Shown: positions 53,731-62,461 of the stretch, piece by piece
How the letters are laid out: the number at the start of each line of letters is the position of its first letter
How positions within the stretch are numbered: position 1 is the stretch's first letter
Source: Paraflavitalea devenefica
GTDB lineage: Bacteria; Bacteroidota; Bacteroidia; Chitinophagales; Chitinophagaceae
Reading direction: 5' to 3'
Length of the DNA: 64,000 bases
Assembly (NCBI RefSeq): GCF_011759375.1
Contig: NZ_JAARML010000001.1
Coordinates: forward strand, 310,001 to 374,000
The notes under the pieces: model-generated
What the model was told of the DNA's origin: nothing
The model's database searches: none
The model's input: only the letters and a program-made list of their open reading frames with translations
Position numbers and translations under genes: made by a program

Positions 53731-55566
53731 CTATTTTTTCAGTACTACGGTAAAAAGGGAGCCTTTGCCGGGTTCACTTTCGCAGAAGATCTTACCATTG
53801 ATCTCCTCTACAATACGTTTTACAATAGAAAGTCCCAGTCCGGTAGAAGATTCTCCATCCGTAGGGCGGGAAGATAGCTTACTGTACTTGGAGAAAAGAT
53901 AGGGCAGGTCGTCCTTTTCAATACCTACCCCTTCATCACGCACCTTAATACTGATTGCGTCTTGTTCATCGCTGATGCTGATCCATACATTCTTCCCGTG
54001 CGGGGTATACTTGATGGCATTGGATAGCAGGTTTTCACAAATACGGGTTACCAATTGCTTATCGCTAAGGAGGAAAAGATTCTTGTAGGGCATTTCCGCA
54101 TGCAGGTGTATATCTTTCCTGGCAGCCATGGGCCTGAAGCTGTCAATGACCTCTTCTGCAAAAATGGTAAGGTCAAAATTCTCCAGTTGCATCCGGTGTT
54201 CAGCAATATCCTTTCGCTCTACATCCAGGATACGCCGGATCATTTCTTCACCATTATTGCTGGCCTGTATAATCTTACTCAATGCTTTTTGCTGCTCCGC
54301 CGTCAACTGGCCCGGCTCCGACTGCAATACATGCCCCCATACCTGGATAGTGGTAAAAGGCGTACTCAGGTCATGCGATACGATGCTGATCAAAGAGTTC
54401 TTTTCATAATTCAGCTCTGCCAGCTTTTCATTTTGCTGAACAATCAATTCATTGATATGCTTTAACCGGCGGTTGGCATTCCGCTTGGTAATAAACGCAA
54501 TCGCGATCAGTATCCCTATCAGGGCCAGGGCAATCGCCAGCAAAGTAACGATCCTCGTTTTCAGCGTTTCTTTCTCTACTTCTTCTTTCAGCAATTTATT
54601 GGCTACTTCCCGTTCTTTGGCATGAAAGCGCTCCTGTAATTCCGCAATTGTTTTATACATATCGCCATTAATAATGGCCGTATCCAGTTGGTACCATTTC
54701 TTCAGGTTACCATAAGCAGTACGATAATCCCCTTTATATTCAGCCAGCCGGGCCAGTACGCTCCAGGTATCAGACTCCTTACTCTTCGATCCCAGGTCCT
54801 GCGCCAGCTTCATAGCCATCTGCCCGTACTTGGCAGCAGAATCAAATTGTTTCTTCTCATTATAGGCATCTGCCATATTCAGCATATCTGTCCACAGATC
54901 ATCAACACTTTCTCCGCCAAGGTGGCGTTCATAATTACGGCGGTAATAGGTCAATGCCTGGTCATACTTCTTTTCCTTATGATACAGGTTGCCCATATTA
55001 TTATAAGTGCTGGAAAGATCAATCCTGGATTCATAAGGTTTTCCATAACGTATCGCGTCACTCAACAATATCCTGGCGCTATCGTACTGGTTCAACTGGG
55101 TATAAATAACTGCCAGGTTGTTATAAGTATTCACCAGGTCATACACATCTCCTGCTCCTTTTGATATTTTAGCAGCTTGCAGGTAAAACTCTTTGGCTTT
55201 CTTTGGTTCCTTAATATTGGCATAAACAATGGCCAGATCACTCAGGGCGGCTTTCTCATACGCCGCCTCCGTCAGCTTCCTCGAAGCATCCAGCGCTTGC
55301 AGGTAATATTCAATGGCCCGGGGGAAATTATTACTCATCTCTTCATAAATACCTTTGAGACGAAGCGACAATACATCGCCCTTAATAAATTGCAGCTTGT
55401 CCGACTCCGTTTTAATGAAGTTGGCATAATACAGCAGGGAGTCAGTCTTATCTTCTGAAAAATCAAGACAACGGTCATAGACCGCCTTCAGGTAAGTAGT
55501 ATCAACCTGTGCGGAAGAAGCATTCGATACAAGGAGCAAAAAAAGGACGGGCCACCAATATTTCAC
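53731..55566 (-). CDS. TPR-repeat sensor histidine kinase, HisKA type
   Basis: A 611-residue kinase. A signal peptide (WWPVLFLLLVSNASSAQ) and a periplasmic TPR array (about 25-300; NNLAVIYTQLNQYDSA and NNMGNLYHKEKKYDQA are clear repeats) precede one membrane helix at about 340-360 (VTLLAIALALIGILIAIAF). The H box SIVSHDLSTPFTT is near 395, the N box ENLLSNAIKYTP near 500, then DEGVGIEKDDLPYLF and GLGLSIVK. It starts with GTG. Together with the NarL-type regulator encoded 52 bases upstream it forms a two-component pair. The signal sensed is unknown. Confidence 0.9.
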   Translation of the reverse strand: MKYWWPVLFLLLVSNASSAQVDTTYLKAVYDRCLDFSEDKTDSLLYYANFIKTESDKLQFIKGDVLSLRLKGIYEEMSNNFPRAIEYYLQALDASRKLTEAAYEKAALSDLAIVYANIKEPKKAKEFYLQAAKISKGAGDVYDLVNTYNNLAVIYTQLNQYDSARILLSDAIRYGKPYESRIDLSSTYNNMGNLYHKEKKYDQALTYYRRNYERHLGGESVDDLWTDMLNMADAYNEKKQFDSAAKYGQMAMKLAQDLGSKSKESDTWSVLARLAEYKGDYRTAYGNLKKWYQLDTAIINGDMYKTIAELQERFHAKEREVANKLLKEEVEKETLKTRIVTLLAIALALIGILIAIAFITKRNANRRLKHINELIVQQNEKLAELNYEKNSLISIVSHDLSTPFTTIQVWGHVLQSEPGQLTAEQQKALSKIIQASNNGEEMIRRILDVERKDIAEHRMQLENFDLTIFAEEVIDSFRPMAARKDIHLHAEMPYKNLFLLSDKQLVTRICENLLSNAIKYTPHGKNVWISISDEQDAISIKVRDEGVGIEKDDLPYLFSKYSKLSSRPTDGESSTGLGLSIVKRIVEEINGKIFCESEPGKGSLFTVVLKK

Positions 55567-55618
55567 TGATTAGCAGATTACTACAGCAAGATAATGATTT
55601 CCGGTGTTTGGGTAGTTT

Positions 55619-56263
55619 TTATTCTATCAGCTTATTTTTAAGGGCAAACTTTACCAATCCTACCGTATTATTCACTCCCAGCTTGGCAATCAGGTTTTTG
55701 CGGTGGGTTTCTACGGTGCTTACACTGAGGAAGAGCTTTTCGGCAATCTCCGAGTTACTATACTCCTTACAAATAAGGGTGAGGATCTCTATTTCCCGCC
55801 TGGAGAGTATTTCATCCACCTTTTTATCTTCTATGGTGATCGTATGCCTGAAGTCCTGCTCGGTATCCAGGATATTAATTTCCTTACTGAAATACTTCTG
55901 CCCGGCGGCAATCGTATGCAGGGCATTCTTTAATTCATCAATGCTGGAATTCTTCAGCAGGTAACCTTGTATATCATACTTCACCAGCTTATGGATATAG
56001 CGGGTGCCTCTCATAATAGTAAGGTAAAGTATCTTAAGCTGCGGCTTTACTGCCCGGATCTTCTTCAATAATTCTTCTTCTTCAATATCAGGTAAATGCA
56101 CATCCAGTAATAAAACATCTATATCCAGTTCGGGCAGCTTTTGTAACAGGCCTTCACCCGTTAATGCCGACCCTACCACCCGGATCCCGTCCTGCTTATT
56201 CAATAACAATGTCAGGCCTTCCAGGTATAATTCGTGGTCGTCAGTAATAAACAATTTCAGCAT
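55619..56263 (-). CDS. NarL/LuxR-type response regulator
   Basis: A 214-residue regulator. The receiver domain has ITDDHELY at the start, the phosphoacceptor Asp in LLLDVHLPD near 55 and LLKNSS near 105. The C-terminal LuxR-type helix-turn-helix is SRREIEILTLICKEYSNSEIAEKLFLS, beginning near 152 and given here in two adjoining parts of one motif block. It precedes the TPR kinase gene on the same strand. The unusual pairing with a classical HisKA kinase, rather than HisKA_3, is worth noting. Confidence 0.92.
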   Translation of the reverse strand: MLKLFITDDHELYLEGLTLLLNKQDGIRVVGSALTGEGLLQKLPELDIDVLLLDVHLPDIEEEELLKKIRAVKPQLKILYLTIMRGTRYIHKLVKYDIQGYLLKNSSIDELKNALHTIAAGQKYFSKEINILDTEQDFRHTITIEDKKVDEILSRREIEILTLICKEYSNSEIAEKLFLSVSTVETHRKNLIAKLGVNNTVGLVKFALKNKLIE

Positions 56264-56353
56264 AGTAGGTTTCGATCGGTTTGCTTTTTGGTAAAGCTAT
56301 CGAATTGTAAGGATTCCCAATCATCAGCAATTTAAAACTATTTACTATATGAA

Positions 56354-56379
56354 AATAAAAAAGCCCTTTCAAGGGCTTT
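56354..56379 (-). terminator. Intrinsic terminator of the DUF1501 gene
   Basis: AAAGCCC and GGGCTTT form a 7-base stem around TTTCAA. On the minus strand it runs into TTTTTTATTTTC. It is about 55 bases after the DUF1501 stop codon. Confidence 0.82.
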
Positions 56380-56434
56380 AAATTTCGGATTTCGTAATCA
56401 GGTAACTGCAGTAAGCTGTCATCCTGAGCTTAGA

Positions 56435-58027
56435 TTACCGCACTTTCAGCATAGATCTTACCTGTTGGATAGCCCCATTTTGCAAACGGGCATAATAAAC
56501 ACCCGTGGGCAACCCATGACTATCAAAAGGTAGCGTATAGGCGCCGGGCGTATGCACCTTATCCGTCAGCGTTTTCACCACCCGGCCCAGGCTATCCATT
56601 ACCTGCACCAGCGTGTGGCCTCCCTTCGTACGGAATGTAATAGAAGTGGTCTGCACAAAAGGATTAGGATAATTAATAATAAGTTCTTCGCCTGATCCGC
56701 GGATAATATCATCCAGGCCGGTAGTGCCACAGGCTGCATTTACCGCAAGGGGTAATTGCTGAAAGTTACGCAGCATAATCGTTTCCAGGTCTGTGCTATT
56801 CACGCAAAACCACTGCTGCAGGATAGAAGCATAAACACTGCGGAAGTCATATTGAAAAGGAACATTATCATTGACCGACGCCCCGCTGGGAATATAGGGA
56901 TTGTTCCCTACAATGCCCGGGCGCACATTTTTACCAAACACAAACATAGGGGCCGCCGAGCCATGGTCGGTACCCATACTGCCATTGGACTTGATCCGGC
57001 GCCCAAACTCGGAGAAAGTAAGTCCGATCACACGGTCGGCCACGCCCATGGATTCCAGGTCATCCATGAAAGACTTAATGGCATTGGACACGCCCGACAG
57101 GAGATTGTTGTGTAAACCCGTAGTAGTATCCAGTGAATTTACCTGTGCCGAGTGAGTGTCAAAACCACCGGTGCTCACCATATAAATGCGGGTCTTCAGT
57201 CCACCCTTTACCAGCCGCGCAACGATCTTTAACTGCTGCGCCAGGTAATTATCGCCGGGATAAGTTCCCTGTGAAGTCACTTTGGATGCCGCAGCTTTGA
57301 TAACCGTAGAATACTTCTCTGTTTGGCCGGCAATCAGGCGTATATACTTCAGCTCCTTACCCCAGGGCATATCTGGCACCTCGTCCTGTACGCCATCCAG
57401 GAAATGATAGAAGCTCATGGGATCAAAAATATTCATGGCCATATTCATCACCGGTCCCTGTAAGGCCAGGGAAGGTATGGCGCCAATCTGTATGGCCAGT
57501 GGATCAGTCACCTGCGCATTGGGGTAGCCAACGGGATAATTAGGAAACTCATTACCCAGGTAACGGCCGGCCCAGCCGGTATTTACAATCTCGTCCGGAT
57601 CAGAAGCACTCATCCAGATATCGGTGGCCCTGAAATGCGAAAAGTTAGGCGAAGGAATACCCACTGATTGTACAATAGACAACTTCCCTTCATTATACAA
57701 AGTTTGCATACCCGTCATACCCGGATGGAGACCTGTTTTGGCAGTTCCATTCAGGGTAAGTATCTTATTCTGGGGGATAGCAATATTCTTCCGGGCATTA
57801 TAATAATTGGAATAAAACTCAACGGGGATCACCATATTCAAACCATCATTACCTCCATTGAGCTGTATCAATACCAATACCTTGTCCGTATCTGTGGGAG
57901 GAGCGCCTAATAAAGCCTGCACCAGGGGAGAAGCGCCGGTATGTGCCTTCACAGAAAAGCCATTGATCAACGCGGGCAGCGTAATGGCGGCCGGCAAGCT
58001 TTGTTTGACAAAATCTCTGCGTTTCAT
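56435..58027 (-). CDS. DUF1501 protein with C-terminal T9SS sorting domain
   Basis: A 530-residue exported protein. The start KRRDFVKQSLPAAITLPAL has a twin-Arg RRDFVK signal. Residues about 45-430 are DUF1501: LVLIQLNGGNDGLN, GIPSPNFSHFRATDIW, STGGFDTHSAQ, TFSEFGRRIKSNGSMGTDHGSAAP. The last 80 residues form a sorting domain (IINYPNPFVQTTSITF, DSLGRVV, LPTGVYYARL). The His/Asp-rich core resembles sulfatase/alkaline-phosphatase-fold proteins. T9SS export would put it on the cell surface. The DUF1800 gene precedes it by 19 bases. Confidence 0.88.
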   Translation of the reverse strand: MKRRDFVKQSLPAAITLPALINGFSVKAHTGASPLVQALLGAPPTDTDKVLVLIQLNGGNDGLNMVIPVEFYSNYYNARKNIAIPQNKILTLNGTAKTGLHPGMTGMQTLYNEGKLSIVQSVGIPSPNFSHFRATDIWMSASDPDEIVNTGWAGRYLGNEFPNYPVGYPNAQVTDPLAIQIGAIPSLALQGPVMNMAMNIFDPMSFYHFLDGVQDEVPDMPWGKELKYIRLIAGQTEKYSTVIKAAASKVTSQGTYPGDNYLAQQLKIVARLVKGGLKTRIYMVSTGGFDTHSAQVNSLDTTTGLHNNLLSGVSNAIKSFMDDLESMGVADRVIGLTFSEFGRRIKSNGSMGTDHGSAAPMFVFGKNVRPGIVGNNPYIPSGASVNDNVPFQYDFRSVYASILQQWFCVNSTDLETIMLRNFQQLPLAVNAACGTTGLDDIIRGSGEELIINYPNPFVQTTSITFRTKGGHTLVQVMDSLGRVVKTLTDKVHTPGAYTLPFDSHGLPTGVYYARLQNGAIQQVRSMLKVR

Positions 58028-58046
58028 AGTTATTGGGTTTAGGTGC

Positions 58047-59726
58047 TCAGGATAACTGGTATTCTGCCAGGTTCATGAAATATTTATAAAGGCTCTGTAA
58101 GCGCATATTCACCGTCTGGAAAGCAGTCATATCGCCAGGGGCATTTATATGGGCAGTCCACGCATCGGTCCAGTAATAATCCTGCTCCTGCCCGGTAAGC
58201 AATAACTGTTTTTTAATGGTCGTCTTGGAAGCCTCTGATAAAGAAGGCACCCTGTATAGGATAGCTAGGGAATCATTGATCAGTGCATTCGGGTTTCCGG
58301 GATTGGGCAATGTTTTGGCAAAAGCCACCGGATCTATCTTCAACATAATATTATCCCGCATATAACCGGTCGTGATCAAATAATCACTGTATATATTGCG
58401 CTTGGGTAACGTATCTGAGTTGATCCACATTTCATGCAACTGGGGCAACTGGTAATAAGCCGGCCAACCCGATACGCTGGGCGGATCGCCGATATCCTGT
58501 TGCATGGCAGCAGCCTGTATCTGTACGAACTCCCACATATTATACGCGTTGACATAATCGGCAGTGGCAGGGAACTGTACGTTGAACTCACGGCAAAGCC
58601 CTATAGTCAGGTCAATGGGACTTTTGATAAGACAGCCCTGGTTCAGGATATCAAAGAAATGTTCGCTTTTAAACAAAATAGCCAGTACCGGCTTGATCTC
58701 CCAGTTACCGTCGCGGAAAAGCTGCGCCAGTGGTTTGATCACATTTGTTTCGGTAGGCCCATCAATAATATAATAACAGAACCAGCGGTAGATCTTACGT
58801 ACAATAAACTCAGACACCTCTGTCTTCTTATTAAAGATCATCGTCAGCAGGTCATCCAGCTCGGCATCGCCGGCAGTAGCATCACTGCGTCCTGTAACTG
58901 TAGCGCCGCCATAGAAAGAGGAAAATACCTTACTATCTGTATCGTGCTTCAAAGGATCAAAGATCACCGTCTCTGTAGCCGGGTCAATAGTCCAGCCTGT
59001 CAATACCCGTGCAGCCGCAATTACATCAGCTTCGGTATAATTAGGATTGTTCTCTTTGCCGAGGGTAAATAACTCCTGCAACTCGCGGGCATAGTTCTCA
59101 TCAGGGGCCTGTTTTATATTCAGGAATCCATTGAGGTAACGCAGCATGGCCAGGTCGAGTGTAACGTTCCTGACCAGTTGCTTAAAATTGCCCAATGCCA
59201 TTTGGTGCAGCAATCCATAATGCCGGTAAGCGGCAATGCCATTTCTATACATAAAGGACTCCGTGGCAAAGTGGTGGTGCCAGAACAACACCAGCTTTTC
59301 TGTAATACTGCGGTCCTGGTTGATCAATAGACCAGTCCACCATAATTTCCAGGAGCCTACTCTTTTTTCATTGGCTTCTTCATCGGCCGTGGGCGTATTC
59401 ACCCAGGTAGCGCCGGCTGCTATAGATAATTCCGGATCACCACCGGCAATGCCGGTATTGTCATAATGCTTGACAGGAGGAGCAGGCGCCGGCGAAATAG
59501 TTAACAAAGCATCTACTGCCTGTGATACAGACATAGACCTGAAGTAATCTATATCCCCTTTCTTAGCGCCAAACATAGTGCGCTTCAAAAGATGGGCTAC
59601 TTCAGCCGTTGTCCAGGGGCCTGCATAAGGAGCTAAACCGGAAGTAATGCGTCGTAAACCTGCATAAGGTTTCTCTGAAGGGATGTCAGCCTTTCTTTTA
59701 AGCTGGAAGAACGCTCGTCTATCCAT
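58047..59726 (-). CDS. DUF1800 family protein
   Basis: A 559-residue protein starting MDRRAFFQLKRK, which looks like the first part of an exported twin-Arg protein but lacks a clear hydrophobic core. Family blocks are LLKRTMFGAKKGDIDYF near residue 45, WWTGLLINQDRSITEKLVLFWHHHF near 130, NYARELQELFTLGK near 205, DVIAAARVLTGW near 228 and a long C-terminal helical part. DUF1800 and DUF1501 are encoded side by side in many bacteria, and they are thought to work together; the role is unknown. ATG 59726 was chosen over 59816, whose extra 30 residues are basic and unlike the family. Confidence 0.87.
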   Translation of the reverse strand: MDRRAFFQLKRKADIPSEKPYAGLRRITSGLAPYAGPWTTAEVAHLLKRTMFGAKKGDIDYFRSMSVSQAVDALLTISPAPAPPVKHYDNTGIAGGDPELSIAAGATWVNTPTADEEANEKRVGSWKLWWTGLLINQDRSITEKLVLFWHHHFATESFMYRNGIAAYRHYGLLHQMALGNFKQLVRNVTLDLAMLRYLNGFLNIKQAPDENYARELQELFTLGKENNPNYTEADVIAAARVLTGWTIDPATETVIFDPLKHDTDSKVFSSFYGGATVTGRSDATAGDAELDDLLTMIFNKKTEVSEFIVRKIYRWFCYYIIDGPTETNVIKPLAQLFRDGNWEIKPVLAILFKSEHFFDILNQGCLIKSPIDLTIGLCREFNVQFPATADYVNAYNMWEFVQIQAAAMQQDIGDPPSVSGWPAYYQLPQLHEMWINSDTLPKRNIYSDYLITTGYMRDNIMLKIDPVAFAKTLPNPGNPNALINDSLAILYRVPSLSEASKTTIKKQLLLTGQEQDYYWTDAWTAHINAPGDMTAFQTVNMRLQSLYKYFMNLAEYQLS

Positions 59727-59881
59727 AGGTTTGATTTTGGGGCGATCGCTTTTAGCGGAAAGCTTCTGCTGAAAACGATCTTTTCTTCGCCATAGTATAA
59801 ACAAAAATGTTGCCACATGATGACAAACGGCCCCAACGGGTAGATTTCCACGCCTTTTTCGTAAGAACCCTATGAAGAATC

Positions 59882-60008
59882 CAGAAGCCAGTAGTCAGAA
59901 TCCAGCAATTAAATACATAAAAAAAATGCTATATCCAGGTACTTTACCCAAACATAGCATTTACATTATTCTTTCTGCAGACTTCTGAATACCGGATGCT
60001 GAATGCTG
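59882..60008. repeat. Seven-base tandem arrays in opposite orientation around a terminator
   Basis: At 59882-59909 four units CAGAAGC, CAGTAGT, CAGAATC, CAGCAAT follow one another with a strict period of seven. At 59981-60008 the complementary strand has CAGCATT, CAGCATC, CGGTATT, CAGAAGT with the same period. Between them lies the thiolase terminator. The stretch 59727-60015 holds no gene. Confidence 0.6.
59919..59962 (-). terminator. Intrinsic terminator of the thiolase gene
   Basis: AAATGCTAT and ATAGCATTT form a 9-base stem with a 21-base loop, followed on the minus strand by eight T residues. It is about 55 bases after the thiolase stop. Confidence 0.7.
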
Positions 60009-60015
60009 TATTCTT

Positions 60016-61194
60016 CTAATTAATATTTTCAATAATACCTGCTATCCCCTGACCGCCGCCTACACAGGCCGTTACAATGCCATACTTTTTATTAAGGCGT
60101 TTCATATCGTGTGTGATCTGGATAGTAAGCTTGGTGCCAGTACAGCCCAGCGGATGACCCAGTGCGATAGCACCTCCATTGATATTTACGATAGCAGGAT
60201 TTATTTCCAGCTTACGGATCACGGCCAGCGCCTGCGAAGCAAAGGCTTCATTCAACTCTACCAGGTCTATTTGTCCCAGGTTCATACCTGCCTGTTTCAA
60301 TGCCTTGGGAACAGCTTCCACCGGGCCTATGCCCATAATGCGGGGATGCACACCTGCCGATGCACAATTCACCAGCCGGGCAATGGGCTTCAGGCCCAGT
60401 TCCTTCACCATCCGCTCACTCATCACGATCACAAAGGCAGCGCCATCCGATGTTTGCGAAGAATTGCCGGCTGTCACAGATCCGTTCACCGCAAAAACAG
60501 GTTTCAGCCTGGCCAATGCTTCCATACTCGTATCCTGGCGTGGCCCCTCATCCGTATCCACTACATAACTCTTTGTTTTCTTCTTTCCTTTTTCATCCAC
60601 ATATACCTGCTCTACGGTAACAGGCAGTATACCCGGTTTGAAATACCCCTGCTGAATAGCGTTGATAGCCTTCTTGTGGGAGTTATAGGAGAAAACATCC
60701 TGGTCTTCGCGGCTCACATTATACTCTTTGGCCACCGCTTCTGCGGTAAGCCCCATACTCAGGTAATAATCAGGCTCATCTTTGGCGATAGAATAAGCAG
60801 GGACGGTTTTCCATCCCGCTGTAGGTACCAGGCTCATGCTCTCCGTGCCGCCTGCCACAATACACTCTGCCTGCCCTGTACGGATCTTGGCAGTAGCAAT
60901 GGCAATCGTTTCAAGTCCGGAGGCGCAATAACGGTTAACCGTCATCCCCGGCACATCAAAACCCAATGCCCTGGCGGCAATAATACGGCCTACCTGTAAT
61001 CCCTGCTCTGCTTCCGGAACAGCATTGCCCACAATCACATCATCTACCCGCTTGGGATCAAGTTGCGGCACCGAAGCCATCACCCCCTTAATCACATCAA
61101 TGGCCAGATCATCGGGCCGGTAAAAACGGAAAACACCTCTTTTAGATTTGCCTACAGCAGTACGAAACCCTGCTACGATGTATGCCTCTTGCAT
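60016..61194 (-). CDS. Acetyl-CoA C-acyltransferase (thiolase)
   Basis: A 392-residue thiolase with the acyl-accepting Cys in TVNRYCASGLETIA near residue 90, the catalytic His in NINGGAIALGHPLGCTG near 350 and the second Cys in TACVGGGQGIAGI near 380. FADA-type features (PDDLAIDVIKG, NMGxxPE-like GPVEAVPKAL) favour a beta-oxidation thiolase over a synthetic acetoacetyl-CoA thiolase. No partner FadB or acyl-CoA dehydrogenase gene is within the window. The ATG at 61194 fits the QEAYIVAGFRT start; an open frame upstream to 61242 is not family-like. Confidence 0.92.
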   Translation of the reverse strand: MQEAYIVAGFRTAVGKSKRGVFRFYRPDDLAIDVIKGVMASVPQLDPKRVDDVIVGNAVPEAEQGLQVGRIIAARALGFDVPGMTVNRYCASGLETIAIATAKIRTGQAECIVAGGTESMSLVPTAGWKTVPAYSIAKDEPDYYLSMGLTAEAVAKEYNVSREDQDVFSYNSHKKAINAIQQGYFKPGILPVTVEQVYVDEKGKKKTKSYVVDTDEGPRQDTSMEALARLKPVFAVNGSVTAGNSSQTSDGAAFVIVMSERMVKELGLKPIARLVNCASAGVHPRIMGIGPVEAVPKALKQAGMNLGQIDLVELNEAFASQALAVIRKLEINPAIVNINGGAIALGHPLGCTGTKLTIQITHDMKRLNKKYGIVTACVGGGQGIAGIIENIN

Positions 61195-61305
61195 ATAAAG
61201 AAGTTTATTAATTTCTGAAGAACAAGTTAGTTGTTTATGCAACCTTGTATACCAAAGGTAACAAGAAGAGTGAAGTTTTCAAAATACCTATCTTCGCGGC
61301 TGTCT

Positions 61306-62400
61306 ATGTATAAGTTCATCCGACAATTACTATTCCTTTTCCCAACTGAAGGAGTACATCATTTTTCCATGAATGCCCTGAAACTGGCCTGTAAGGTTGG
61401 TTTTATTAAGCGCCTCATCAGCCAAAAGAATACCCCTGGCAATCAACAGCTCCGCCATGAGCTATTTGGCCTGCATTTTAAAAACCCGGTAGGACTGGCA
61501 GCAGGCTTTGATAAAAATGCCCTGTACCTCAACGAGCTGGAAGCCCTGGGTTTTGGCTATGTGGAAATTGGTACCGTAACCCCCAAACCACAAGCAGGTA
61601 ATGACCAGCCCCGCCTCTTCCGCCTCCCGAAAGACCAGGCCCTCATCAATCGTATGGGTTTTAATAACGATGGGGTCAAAATGGTCGCCAAGCGGCTCAA
61701 AGAATGGAGGGAAAAGCAAAAGAACGAAGCAAAGGACTCACCTCTCACTCCCGATCGCTATCGGGACCACTCATCACTCATCATCGGTGGCAACATCGGT
61801 AAAAATAAAGTGACCCCCAACGAAGACGCCTGGAAGGATTATGAGATCTGCTTCCGTGAACTGTTTGATTGCGTGGATTACTTTGTGGTCAATGTAAGCT
61901 CGCCCAATACACCCGGATTGCGGGAACTACAGGAAAAAGATGCCTTGCGGAAAATATTATCCCACCTGCAAACCATCAACCAAACACTGGCCAGCGCCAC
62001 CCAGGAACCCAAACCCTTATTATTGAAAATTGCACCCGACCTTACCCGGGAGCAGATTGATGATGTAATAGACCTGGCGCTGGAGATAAAACTGGATGGA
62101 CTGGTAGCTACCAATACAACCATTGACCGCTCCGGTCTTCAGACCCCCGATGCAGAACTGTCTACAATAGGTGCAGGCGGACTAAGCGGTAAACCGCTGA
62201 CCCAAAGGTCCACAGAAATTGTACAATACATTGCGCAAAAGACCCAGGGAACAATTCCTGTTATTGCTTCCGGCGGCATCTTTACCGGCGCCGATGCCAG
62301 GGAAAAATTACAGGCAGGAGCCTCCCTCATACAGGTATGGACAGGTTTCATTTACGAAGGCCCGGGAATTGTTCAGAATATTTGCCAGGAACTGGCATAA
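61306..62400 (+). CDS. pyrD: Dihydroorotate dehydrogenase (quinone), class 2
   Basis: A 364-residue membrane-associated flavoprotein. The N-terminal helix (YKFIRQLLFLFPTEGVHHF) is the class 2 quinone-binding extension. NPVGLAAGFDKN is near residue 60, GTVTPKPQ near 90, NRMGFNNDG near 115, the catalytic Ser block NVSSPNTPGLR near 197, and the FMN phosphate-binding IASGGI and GASLIQVWTG near the end. Residues about 134-156 are an apparent extra charged segment not expected between RLKE and LIIGGNIGKNK. It contains a DNA palindrome. ATG 61306 follows a TATCTTCG element by 9 bases. It probably passes electrons to menaquinone. Confidence 0.93.
   Translation: MYKFIRQLLFLFPTEGVHHFSMNALKLACKVGFIKRLISQKNTPGNQQLRHELFGLHFKNPVGLAAGFDKNALYLNELEALGFGYVEIGTVTPKPQAGNDQPRLFRLPKDQALINRMGFNNDGVKMVAKRLKEWREKQKNEAKDSPLTPDRYRDHSSLIIGGNIGKNKVTPNEDAWKDYEICFRELFDCVDYFVVNVSSPNTPGLRELQEKDALRKILSHLQTINQTLASATQEPKPLLLKIAPDLTREQIDDVIDLALEIKLDGLVATNTTIDRSGLQTPDAELSTIGAGGLSGKPLTQRSTEIVQYIAQKTQGTIPVIASGGIFTGADAREKLQAGASLIQVWTGFIYEGPGIVQNICQELA
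61749..61766. repeat. Palindrome inside pyrD
   Basis: TCCCGAT and ATCGGGA are perfect 7-base arms around CGCT. The palindrome lies in the part of pyrD that looks like an in-frame insertion and encodes part of PDRYRD. Confidence 0.5.
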
Positions 62401-62461
62401 CCAGAAAACTTTAATAACAACAAGCTGTAACAAATAACAACTTTTACAACTTATCATACAA

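Noticed and set aside
60109..60999. 296-codon plus-strand frame opposite the thiolase gene
   Set aside because: Antisense to a gene with all catalytic motifs; the translation is Cys/His-rich low-meaning sequence.
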